A stretch of DNA of 64,000 bases, taken from the NCBI RefSeq assembly GCF_029211265.1, contig NZ_JARGEL010000024.1, positions 239,141 to 303,140 on the forward strand. The letters run 5' to 3'. Of the stretch, positions 20,255 through 27,822 are shown piece after piece (the first letter of the stretch is position 1; each line of letters starts with the position of its first letter). A program made the translations under genes and the position numbers. Under the pieces are notes generated by a model. The model ran no database searches. It was given only the letters and a program-made list of their open reading frames with translations, and was not told where the DNA came from. This DNA is from Extensimonas soli. GTDB lineage: Bacteria > Pseudomonadota > Gammaproteobacteria > Burkholderiales > Burkholderiaceae_C.

Positions 20255-20929
20255 TCAAAACAGGTCGATCGAGCCGCCGGCCGTGGTCCTGGCGACTGTG
20301 GCGGCGTTGCCGCGTGCCTCTTGCACCTCGAGCGTTTCGGGGTGGGCATGCGCGAGGCGCTTGACCATGGCCTTGCCCGTGACCGGGAAGAACGCCACCT
20401 TGCGCGGATAGATGTCGAGCACGTCGTCCGACACGATGGGGATGTGCTCGGTGCGCAGGTATTCGCGCACGAAATGCGTGTTGCGTTCACCCACGTTCAT
20501 GGTGGTGAAATTGTGCATGACCTGCCCGCCGCCGAAGATTTTGGCCTGCAGATTTTCGCGCCGCGCACCGAGCTTGAGCATCTGGTTGATCAGCAGCTCC
20601 ATGGCATACGAGCCGTAGCGGCCCGAAACATCGCCCTGCTCGCCCTCGGGCAGCATGAAGTGGTTCATACCGCCTATGCGCACCCGCCCGTCCCACAGGC
20701 ACGCGGCGATGCACGAGCCCAGCACCGTGGTGATGAGCATGTCCGCGCCGGTCACGAAGTATTCGCCGGGCAGCACTTTCACGGCCACGCGGCCGAAGTG
20801 GTTGTCGAGGTAGAAAAAGCCCGCCTCACCGGGCTGGCGCGCGCGCGCCTTGAGCTGCGCGAGCAAGGCTTTTTGCGCCGCACCTGCGTGGCCTGGAGCG
20901 GAGCGAGCGGCAGATTCAGCGGCGCTCAT
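20255..20929 (-). CDS. cheD: Chemoreceptor glutamine deamidase CheD
   Basis: A 224-residue CheD. The catalytic Cys and His are in [12 protein letters not shown] and GGMNHFMLP. CheD deamidates receptor glutamines and in some species binds the CheY phosphatase CheC; no cheC is seen here. The start ATG ending at 20929 overlaps the end of cheR by 14 bases, which supports coupling. The N-terminal ~40 residues are Ala-rich and not conserved. The protein ends in GGSIDLF, almost the same tail as the small CheZ-like protein at the head of this operon (GSVELF). Confidence 0.93.
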   Translation of the reverse strand: MSAAESAARSAPGHAGAAQKALLAQLKARARQPGEAGFFYLDNHFGRVAVKVLPGEYFVTGADMLITTVLGSCIAACLWDGRVRIGGMNHFMLPEGEQGDVSGRYGSYAMELLINQMLKLGARRENLQAKIFGGGQVMHNFTTMNVGERNTHFVREYLRTEHIPIVSDDVLDIYPRKVAFFPVTGKAMVKRLAHAHPETLEVQEARGNAATVARTTAGGSIDLF

Positions 20930-21833
20930 AAACGGTCTTTCCGCGCAGCGTGAACAGGTCGCGCGATTCGCTGAAGTTTTCCGCGTGGCCCACGAACAGC
21001 AGCCCACCCGGCTTGAGCACGCGGTGGATGCGCTCGAGCACGCGGCGCTGCGTGGGCGCGTCGAAGTAAATCATCACGTTGCGGCAAAACACCAGGTCGA
21101 ACGGCTCCTTGAAGGGCCAGGACTCGCTCATGAGGTTGACCTGCAGGAATTCGATCATGCGCCGCAGCTCGGGTTTGACGCGCACCAAGCCCGTATTCGC
21201 ACCCTTGCCGCGCAGGAAAAAGCGCTGCAGCCGCTCCTGGCTCAGGCCTTTGACGTTGTCGAGGCGATAGACGCCTTGCGCGGCCGTGGCGAGCACGCGC
21301 GAATCGATGTCGCTCGCCATCAGCTGGAATGATGCTTGCGGGCCCAGCGCTTCGAGCGCCGTGATGACAATCGAATAGGGCTCCTCACCCGTGGAGGCCG
21401 CATTGCACCAGGCGCGCCAGCGCGTGCCTGCGGGCTTGCTGCGCAGATGCGCGGCGAGCAGTTCGAAGTGGTGCGGCTCGCGAAAAAAGGCCGTGAGGTT
21501 GGTCGTGAGCGCGTTCACGAACTCCTGCCATTCGCGGCCTTCGACGCCTTCTTGCGATTCGAGCCAGTCGAGGTAGGCCTGAAAGCTGGCATGCCTGGTC
21601 TCGCGCAGGCGGCGCGCAAGCCGGCTATAGACCATGGCCTGCTTGCCCTCGTGCAGGCTGATGCCGGCGCGCTCGTAGATCAGCTTGCGCACGCGCGCAA
21701 AGTCGGCCGGCGTCCAGGCAAATTCGCGCCCCTGCAGCAAGGGGCTGGGCGCATCGGCAACCGGCGCGGAGTGCGGCATTGCGGCCGCAGCGGGGTGCGA
21801 ACGGGATGAAGAAAAAGGTGGTGAAAGAGACAT
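20916..21833 (-). CDS. cheR: Chemotaxis protein methyltransferase CheR
   Basis: The 305-residue protein has the all-helical CheR N-domain (FARVRKLIYERAGISL) and the SAM-dependent methyltransferase domain with WCNAASTGEEPYS, FDLVFCRNVMIYF and LLFVGHAE. It methylates receptor glutamates. The ATG ending at 21833 (MSLSPP) was chosen; an in-frame TTG 60 bases upstream is less likely, and an internal ATG at MPHSAP is also possible, because the first ~40 residues are Ser/Ala/Pro-rich and not conserved. It overlaps cheD at the 3' end. Confidence 0.93.
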   Translation of the reverse strand: MSLSPPFSSSRSHPAAAAMPHSAPVADAPSPLLQGREFAWTPADFARVRKLIYERAGISLHEGKQAMVYSRLARRLRETRHASFQAYLDWLESQEGVEGREWQEFVNALTTNLTAFFREPHHFELLAAHLRSKPAGTRWRAWCNAASTGEEPYSIVITALEALGPQASFQLMASDIDSRVLATAAQGVYRLDNVKGLSQERLQRFFLRGKGANTGLVRVKPELRRMIEFLQVNLMSESWPFKEPFDLVFCRNVMIYFDAPTQRRVLERIHRVLKPGGLLFVGHAENFSESRDLFTLRGKTVYERR

Positions 21834-21959
21834 CGCGCCATCGCCCCCGTCAGCGCCAAGCCGCCGCCGCGGGGGCTTCGGGGAAGTGCGCAAGACTCCT
21901 GCGCGCGTGCAAACAATCTGCCATTGGCATGCGTATTTGCCCTTGGGTACTGGCAGCCG

Positions 21960-22439
21960 CTACACCAGCCCCATGTCGGTGCTGGTCATGAATTTTTCGA
22001 TGTCGAGCAGGATCAGCATGCGCTCGCCCACGGAACCCAGGCCGGTGATGCAGCCCTTGTCTATGGTGCTCTCGACCTCGGGCGCGGGGCGGACCTGCTC
22101 AGGCATGAGTTCGAGCACATCGCTGACCGAATCGACCACGATGCCCACGACGCGCTGGTGCAGGTTCAGCACGATGACCACGGTGAGGCTGTCGTACGCG
22201 GCCTGCGCGCAGTGAAAGCGCAGACGCATATCGACGATGGGCACGATGGTGCCGCGCAGGTTGACCACGCCCTTGACGAACTCGGGCGCATGCGCGATGC
22301 GCGTGGGCGGCTCGTAGCCGCGGATTTCCTGCACCTTGAGGATGTCTATGCCGTACTCCTCCTGCCCGAGGCGAAACGTGAGGTATTCGCGCGCGGCGGC
22401 CGCCGCGGCTTCTTCCGTCTTGCTTGCTACTGCTTCCAT
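21960..22439 (-). CDS. cheW: Chemotaxis coupling protein CheW
   Basis: A 159-residue CheW of normal length, with REYLTFRLGQEEYGIDILKVQEI, FVKGVVNLRGTIVPIVD and the C-terminal ILLDIEKF. It bridges receptors and CheA in the signalling array. GGAGAGG lies before the ATG. It is 18 bases after cheA, and 126 bases separate it from cheR, the largest gap in the operon; that gap holds only sequence compatible with a longer cheR N-terminus. Confidence 0.96.
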   Translation of the reverse strand: MEAVASKTEEAAAAAAREYLTFRLGQEEYGIDILKVQEIRGYEPPTRIAHAPEFVKGVVNLRGTIVPIVDMRLRFHCAQAAYDSLTVVIVLNLHQRVVGIVVDSVSDVLELMPEQVRPAPEVESTIDKGCITGLGSVGERMLILLDIEKFMTSTDMGLV

Positions 22440-22457
22440 GGTTTTCCCTCTCCAAAA

Positions 22458-24584
22458 TCAGTGCCGCGCGCGGCGCACCAGGCTCGCGGTGTCCAAAATC
22501 AAGGCCACGCGGCCGTCGCCCAGGATGGTCGCGCCGGAGACGTTGGACACCTTGCGGTAATTGGTCTCGAGGTTTTTCACCACCACCTGGTGCTGCCCCA
22601 GCAATTCATCGACGAGCACGGCCACGCGGCTGCCGTCGGCCTCCACGACCACCATGATGTCGCTCGACTTGCTGGCATCGAGGCGCGGTACCTCGAAGAT
22701 TTTTTCGAGCGCGATCACGGGCATGTATTCGTCGCGCACCTTGACGAGCTGCGCCCCCTGCGCCACGGTGTTGAGGTCTGCGGTTTGCACCTGAAAGGAC
22801 TCGACCACCGAAGACAGCGGCAGGATGTACACCTCGTTGTCCACGCCCACCGACATGCCGTCCATGATGGCCAAGGTGAGCGGCAGGCGCACGGCCACGC
22901 GCGTGCCCTGGCCTTCGACCGAGTCGATTTCGACCGTGCCGTTGAGCGCCGTGATGTTGCGCTTGACCACGTCCATGCCCACGCCGCGGCCCGAAACGTC
23001 GGTGACGACCTCGGCGGTGGAAAAGCCCGGGGCAAAAATGAGCTGCCAGACTTCGGCGTCGCTCATCTGGTCGGACACGTCGAGGCCGCGCTCGCGCGCC
23101 TTGCGCAGGATTTTCTCGCGCGACAGGCCCTGCCCGTCGTCGCGCACCTCGATCACGATGGAGCCGCCCTGGTGCGAGGCCGCGAGCGTGATCGTGCCGT
23201 GCTCGGGCTTGCCCTTGGCGCGACGCTCGGCCGGCAATTCGATGCCGTGGTCGCAGCTGTTGCGCACCAGGTGCGTGAGCGGGTCGGTGATTTTTTCGAC
23301 CAAGCCCTTGTCGAGTTCGGTAGCCTCGCCCACGGTGACCATTTCGACCTTCTTGCCGAGTTTGTGCGCGAGGTCGCGCAGCATGCGCGGAAAGCGGCTG
23401 AACACGACCGACATCGGAATCATGCGGATGGACATGACCGATTCCTGCAAGTCGCGCGTGTTGCGGTCCAGATCGGCCAGGCCCGCGAGCAGCTGCTGGT
23501 GCACTGCCGGATCGAGCCCGCGGCTGTTTTGCGCAAGCATGGCCTGCGTGATGACGAGCTCGCCCACCAGGTTGATGAGCTGATCGACCTTGCTCACGGC
23601 CACGCGGATGGAGGTCGATTCGAGCGACTGCGCGGGTGCGGAGTGTGCGGCTGGTGCGGCTGGTGCGGCTGGCGTGGGTGCGCTGCGCGGCGCGGCAGCC
23701 GGCGTGGCCGGGGCGGGCGCCTGCACCGGGGCTGCGGCAGCGGCCGGGACCGCGTCGCTGAAAAACCCATACCCTGCCGACGGCTCTGCGACCGGCACAG
23801 CCGCCTGCGGCGCGCCAAGCTCGGTGATGCGCACCTGCTCCTTGGCGACGTGGAAAGCGAGCAGGTCGAGCAAGTCGTCATTGGAAGAACTGGTCTGCAC
23901 GGCAAAACGGCGCATGTCCGGGCCAGGGGCTGGCAGATCGCTAATGGTGCCGAGGCCCGGGATGTCGCGGAACAACTCCTTGATCGCGTCGGCCAGTTCG
24001 GGCCGTGCGAGCGGGCCCACTTCGAGCTCGAGCTGGCGTGGCTGACCCGCAGCCGGGCTTGCCACGGCAGGACCGGCAACGACCGCAGCCGCAGGTGCGG
24101 GCGCCGGGGCGGGACTTGGTGCCGGTGCCGGTGCCGGTGCTGGAGCGGCAGGTGCGGCGGCACCAGAAGCAAGCGCGCTGATGCGGCGCACCAGGTCGTG
24201 CGTGGGCACGGCCTCGCCCTGCTCGCCAGCCTGGTGGCGTGCGAGCAGGCTGCGCGCAGCGTCGGCCGACTCGAGCAGCACATCGACCATTTCGGGCACA
24301 GGCTGCAGCTCGTGGCGACGCAAACGGTCGAGCAAGGACTCCATCTGGTGTGTGAGCTCGGCCACGTCGGTAAAACCGAAGGTGGCGGCGCCGCCCTTGA
24401 TCGAATGCGCGCAGCGGAAGATGCCGTTGAGCTCTTCATCGTTGGCGCTTTGCAGGTCCAGGTGCAGCAGGATCTGCTCGAACTGGTCGAGGTTTTCACC
24501 CGCTTCTTCGAAAAAGATTTGGTAGAACTGGCTCAGATCGAAATCCGCGCCTGCGCCCGTTGCTTCGTGCTGGGTCTGCGCCAT
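22458..24584 (-). CDS. cheA: Chemotaxis histidine kinase CheA
   Basis: The 708-residue protein has an HPt domain with His60 (CAHSIKGGA), an Ala/Pro-rich linker (about 135-180), a P2-like region (about 185-260), a second Ala/Pro linker, then dimerisation (about 300-365), ATPase (N-box LVRNSCDHGIE and G-boxes) and a C-terminal CheW-like domain. It phosphorylates CheY and CheB in response to receptors. A short low-complexity TPAAP-type stretch lies before the dimerisation domain. It is followed by cheW at 18 bases. Confidence 0.96.
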   Translation of the reverse strand: MAQTQHEATGAGADFDLSQFYQIFFEEAGENLDQFEQILLHLDLQSANDEELNGIFRCAHSIKGGAATFGFTDVAELTHQMESLLDRLRRHELQPVPEMVDVLLESADAARSLLARHQAGEQGEAVPTHDLVRRISALASGAAAPAAPAPAPAPAPSPAPAPAPAAAVVAGPAVASPAAGQPRQLELEVGPLARPELADAIKELFRDIPGLGTISDLPAPGPDMRRFAVQTSSSNDDLLDLLAFHVAKEQVRITELGAPQAAVPVAEPSAGYGFFSDAVPAAAAAPVQAPAPATPAAAPRSAPTPAAPAAPAAHSAPAQSLESTSIRVAVSKVDQLINLVGELVITQAMLAQNSRGLDPAVHQQLLAGLADLDRNTRDLQESVMSIRMIPMSVVFSRFPRMLRDLAHKLGKKVEMVTVGEATELDKGLVEKITDPLTHLVRNSCDHGIELPAERRAKGKPEHGTITLAASHQGGSIVIEVRDDGQGLSREKILRKARERGLDVSDQMSDAEVWQLIFAPGFSTAEVVTDVSGRGVGMDVVKRNITALNGTVEIDSVEGQGTRVAVRLPLTLAIMDGMSVGVDNEVYILPLSSVVESFQVQTADLNTVAQGAQLVKVRDEYMPVIALEKIFEVPRLDASKSSDIMVVVEADGSRVAVLVDELLGQHQVVVKNLETNYRKVSNVSGATILGDGRVALILDTASLVRRARH

Positions 24585-24642
24585 GGGGGCTCCTGTGTGC
24601 TGCGATATGTGCCCGGCAAGGGACTGGGTCTAGGGAAAATGC

Positions 24643-25005
24643 TCAAGAAACGAGCTTCTTGATGACTTCGATCAAGCGGTTCGGGTCAAAAGGCTTGACC
24701 AGCCAGCCCGTGGCTCCGGCGGCGCGCCCGGCCTGCTTCATCTGGTCGCTCGACTCCGTCGTCAGGATCAGAATGGGCGTGGTCTTGAAGTGCGGCAGCT
24801 CGCGCAGCTTGCGCGTGAGCCCTATGCCATCGAGCCGCGGCATGTTCTGGTCCGCCAGCACCAGGTCCACGGCCTGGTCCTGCGCCTTTTCGAAGGCATC
24901 CTGCCCATCCACGGCTTCTATCACCTGGTAACCGGCTGCCGTGAGGGTGAACGCCACCATCTTTCGCATGGAGGGTGAATCATCTACGGCAAGAATCGAC
25001 GGCAT
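24643..25005 (-). CDS. cheY: Chemotaxis response regulator CheY
   Basis: A single-domain 120-residue receiver: acidic pair Asp8-Asp9, phosphoacceptor Asp52 (LVLADQNMP), the threonine in LILTTES and the lysine in LVKPFD. Phospho-CheY binds the flagellar switch. The ATG ending at 25005, with CTGGAG upstream, begins MPSILAVDD; the frame stays open 23 codons upstream but that is not conserved. It lies directly upstream of cheA and 72 bases after a CheZ-like protein. Confidence 0.95.
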   Translation of the reverse strand: MPSILAVDDSPSMRKMVAFTLTAAGYQVIEAVDGQDAFEKAQDQAVDLVLADQNMPRLDGIGLTRKLRELPHFKTTPILILTTESSDQMKQAGRAAGATGWLVKPFDPNRLIEVIKKLVS

Positions 25006-25077
25006 GGAATGCTCCAGGAGGCTGAAAACTGAAAGGACTGCATAGGTTAACTGTAATGGCGCGCGGCGACGCACCGG

Positions 25078-25524
25078 CTAGAACAACTCTACCGAGCCGG
25101 CATCCATCTCGCCCTGCGTCACCGGGTTGGGCCGCTCTGGCAAACGGGGCGCGCACGACGCCGCATCTTCGCCCTCCTCGGGCGGAATGACCTCGGCCGC
25201 GAGTCGAAACGCACAGCCCTGCAAGACCTTTTGGGTGTGCGTGATCAACTGCACCGCCATATCGTGAAACTGCAACTCCGTCACCGCGCCGCGCAGTGCT
25301 TCGCGCACCGCCGCGAGCGCGGGGGAAGCGGTCACGGCCTCGACGCTCAGCAAGGCATTGGCCTCATGAAAGCGCGCGAGCAGGACTTCCGTCGCGTGGT
25401 CGAGCAACCCTTCGAGGCGCCGCAAATCGTGCATCACGACCAGCAGCGCATCCTGGATCTCTGCCGCGGCCATGACGGGTACCTCGACCTTGGGCTCCTC
25501 GGAGGGCGGTGGCATGGTTTGCAT
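25078..25524 (-). CDS. Small helical protein with a CheZ-like DxxxQ motif, first gene of the che operon
   Basis: A 148-residue protein, probably all alpha-helical to residue ~110, with an acidic disordered C-terminus. Residues 84-97 read LQFHDMAVQLITHT. This resembles the active site of the CheY phosphatase CheZ (FQDLTGQVI), with Asp and Gln four residues apart (Asp88, Gln92). The protein ends GSVELF, an acidic-hydrophobic tail reminiscent of the CheY-binding end of CheZ. At 148 residues it is shorter than classical CheZ (about 210), so it may be a reduced CheZ or a separate family. It heads the operon just before cheY, a fitting place for a CheY-P phosphatase. The function is inference. Confidence 0.55.
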   Translation of the reverse strand: MQTMPPPSEEPKVEVPVMAAAEIQDALLVVMHDLRRLEGLLDHATEVLLARFHEANALLSVEAVTASPALAAVREALRGAVTELQFHDMAVQLITHTQKVLQGCAFRLAAEVIPPEEGEDAASCAPRLPERPNPVTQGEMDAGSVELF

Positions 25525-25631
25525 GGGGTTCCAGTGTTAGATGCACGAAACGAAAAGGTGTTATCCGAGCGGGCGCTGAACGGCTCGTGGGGCGTTTTCA
25601 AGCCGATGCCCCTCTTACAGACGCACCCGCT

Positions 25632-25660
25632 TTGTTCCAAAATGTATCGCACCCTATGAT
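25632..25660 (+). promoter_or_regulatory. Sigma-70 promoter placed for a leaderless transcript
   Basis: TTGTTC (25632-25637) and TATGAT (25655-25660) are separated by exactly 17 bases. The start codon of the kinase is at 25670, nine bases after the -10, so transcription should begin within a few bases of the ATG and leave no room for a ribosome site. No other in-frame ATG occurs before the receiver domain begins. Confidence 0.55.
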
Positions 25661-25669
25661 AGCGCGCTT

Positions 25670-26887
25670 ATGCACTGCGCAACATCGGGCCCAGCCCTGA
25701 ATATTCTGCACCTCGAAGACTCGCCTGCGGACCACGCGCTCGCGCGCCTGGCGCTGCGCCGCGCGGGCGTGGAATGCACGCTGCAGCAGGTGGACACGCT
25801 GCCGGACTTCGAGCGCGCCCTCGCCGCGCAGCGCTTCGACGTGATTTTGGCTGACTACCGGCTCGCCGGCTTCACCGCGCTCGACGCCTGGAAACTGGTC
25901 GCGCCGCTGCCGGCGCCGCCACCCTTCGTGCTGCTGTCGGGCGCGATCGGCGAGGCCGCGGCCGTCGATGCCATGCGCCTGGGCATGGCCGACTTTGTGG
26001 CCAAGGACGACATGGCACGCCTGGCGCACGTGATCACGCGCGCCATCGAGGTGCATGAAGCCCGGCGTGCGCGTGCGCAGGCCGTGGCTGAGCTCGCGGC
26101 GTCGCAACGCCGTCTCGCCGAGCTCACCGAGCATTTGCAAAGCTCGATCGAGCAGGAGCGCGCAGCGATCGCGCGCGAAATCCACGACGACATCGGCGGC
26201 GCGCTGGCCGCGCTGCGCTTTGACATCGCCTGGATCCGGCGCCACAGCCATGACCCCAAGCTGCAACGGCGCGCCGACAGCGCCGCCGAGACGCTGCAGC
26301 AGGCACTCGGCGCGAGCCAGCGCATCATGATGAACCTGCGCCCGCCCATTCTCGACCAGGGCCTGGTCGCGGCCGTGCAGTGGCTCGCGGCGAACTTCGA
26401 GCGGCGCACCGGCGTGCCGGCGCGGGTGCGCACAGGCGGTGAATACATCGCCGTGCCGCCCGCAGTGCAGCTCGTAGCCTATCGCACCGCGCAAGAAGCC
26501 CTGACCAACATCATCAAACACGCCCAGCCGCGGCAGGTTCGCTTGGAGCTCGCAGACAGCGAAGGCATGCTCACGCTCGAAGTGACCGACGATGGTCGCG
26601 GCATGGCGCCCGCACAGCGCGACAAGCCCAAGGCCTTCGGCCTCAAAGGGCTGCAGGAGCGTGCGCGCACGGTCGGAGGCTGGCTCGACGTGAGCAGCCA
26701 GCCCGGGCGCGGCACGAGCGTGATTCTGTCCATCCCCCTGCCGCCCGCGCAGTCGCTCGTGCCGGCACCGCGAGAAAATCTCCCAGACAACACGGAGAGC
26801 ACGGAGGGCGCACCGTCGCCCGCGCGAGCACCAGCGCAAGCGTCCTTGCCTCCGGCAGCGCCTGATGCGCCAGGAAACACGCCATGA
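25670..26887 (+). CDS. Receiver domain-histidine kinase hybrid (HisKA_3, NarX/DegS class)
   Basis: The 405-residue soluble protein starts with a receiver domain (about residues 10-125, phosphoacceptor Asp62 in VILADYRLA), then a coiled linker, a HisKA_3 dimerisation helix with His172 (AREIHDDIGG), and a HATPase_c domain (GLKGLQERARTVGG and GRGTSVILS) ending near 355. The last ~50 residues are Pro/Ala/Glu-rich. It has no membrane segment and no sensor domain, so it must be switched by another kinase through the receiver or by partner proteins. The downstream regulator overlaps it by ATGA and is the obvious target. The promoter suggests leaderless translation. Confidence 0.85.
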   Translation: MHCATSGPALNILHLEDSPADHALARLALRRAGVECTLQQVDTLPDFERALAAQRFDVILADYRLAGFTALDAWKLVAPLPAPPPFVLLSGAIGEAAAVDAMRLGMADFVAKDDMARLAHVITRAIEVHEARRARAQAVAELAASQRRLAELTEHLQSSIEQERAAIAREIHDDIGGALAALRFDIAWIRRHSHDPKLQRRADSAAETLQQALGASQRIMMNLRPPILDQGLVAAVQWLAANFERRTGVPARVRTGGEYIAVPPAVQLVAYRTAQEALTNIIKHAQPRQVRLELADSEGMLTLEVTDDGRGMAPAQRDKPKAFGLKGLQERARTVGGWLDVSSQPGRGTSVILSIPLPPAQSLVPAPRENLPDNTESTEGAPSPARAPAQASLPPAAPDAPGNTP

Positions 26888-27513
26888 TCCACGTCGTCCT
26901 CTGCGATGACCACGCCGTGCTGCGCCGCGGCATCCGCGACACGCTCAGCGAAGAGCCCGACATCCGCGTGACGGGCGAAGCGGGCAGCTACGGCGAGTTG
27001 CGCGAAACCTTGCGCAGCGCGGCCTGCGAAGTGCTGCTGCTCGACCTGAACCTGCCCGGGCGCAGCGGCCTCGAGGTGCTCGCGAGCCTGCGCGAGACGC
27101 ACCCCGCAATCAAGGTGCTGGTGGTCTCTATGTACCCCGAAGACCAGTATGCGCTGCGCTGCCTGCGCGCCGGTGCGCAAGGCTACGTCAACAAGGCCAG
27201 CGACCCCGCCGCGCTCGCCCAGGCCGTGCGCACCGTGGCCCAGGGGCGCAAACACCTCACCCCCGAGGTCGCGCAGCTGCTCGCCGACAGCCTGGCGCAG
27301 CCCAGCCCCGAGCTACCGCATGCCGCACTCTCGGAGCGCGAACTGCAGACCCTCGTGAAAATCGCCTCGGGCCGCAAGCTCTCCGACATCGCCGAGGAGC
27401 TCATGCTCAGCCCCAAAACCGTAAGCGTGTACCGCGCCCGCGTGCTCGAAAAGCTCAAACTCTCGAACAACGCCGAACTCACGGTCTATGCCATCCGCAA
27501 CAACCTGGTTTGA
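26884..27513 (+). CDS. NarL/FixJ-family response regulator
   Basis: The 209-residue protein has an N-terminal receiver (Asp8-Asp9, phosphoacceptor Asp54 in LLLDLNLPG) and a C-terminal LuxR-type helix-turn-helix (SERELQTLVKIASGRKLSDIAEELMLSPKTVSVYRARVLEKL, seen at about 145-190). It overlaps the kinase stop in ATGA, so the two are translationally coupled and should work as a pair. Their position beside the che operon, divergent from it, hints at a link with motility, but no target is evident. Confidence 0.92.
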   Translation: MIHVVLCDDHAVLRRGIRDTLSEEPDIRVTGEAGSYGELRETLRSAACEVLLLDLNLPGRSGLEVLASLRETHPAIKVLVVSMYPEDQYALRCLRAGAQGYVNKASDPAALAQAVRTVAQGRKHLTPEVAQLLADSLAQPSPELPHAALSERELQTLVKIASGRKLSDIAEELMLSPKTVSVYRARVLEKLKLSNNAELTVYAIRNNLV

Positions 27514-27624
27514 GGGCGAAACCGGAAATTGGGGCGGAGGTGGAGGGGCAAAGGGCAGATGCCGGGATATGTGCCCTGCGGCGGTGACAGAAGGGCTTGC
27601 AATACCATGCGGGCCTTCGCTACG

Positions 27625-27790
27625 CTAGTGTAGTGTTTGATGCTTGATGCGACAAATAAAACCGATGGATTTTTGGTCTGGGCAAGGCGCAAACCGCAGC
27701 GATACCGGGTGGTATCGCGAGGATTTGCAACGCGGCCCGGGCCGAAAAGACGCGGTTTTATGTCGCAGATAGCGTCGAACACTACACTAG
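27625..27790. mobile_element. Palindromic MITE-like element B (166 bp)
   Basis: A 30-base end (CTAGTGTAGTGTTTGATGCT onward, 27625-27654) matches the reverse complement of the other end (27761-27790) at 25 of 30 positions; the outermost 13 bases are identical. Pairing continues inside (TAAAACCG with CGGTTTTA) to a perfect 8-bp central stem at 27699-27706 and 27711-27718, loop GGGT. Both ends are CTAG. No clear target duplication is seen and there is no transposase. It fills most of the 309 bases between the response regulator and the DUF3108 gene; the rest of that gap shows nothing else I can support. Confidence 0.65.
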
Positions 27791-27822
27791 GTCCTTTTTG
27801 GGGGAAGATTCCAATTTCATTC

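Noticed and set aside
21924..24662. Rightward open frame of about 900 codons opposite cheW-cheA
   Set aside because: Antisense by-product of high GC; His/Arg/Ala-rich with no domain, while the opposite strand is clear CheW and CheA.
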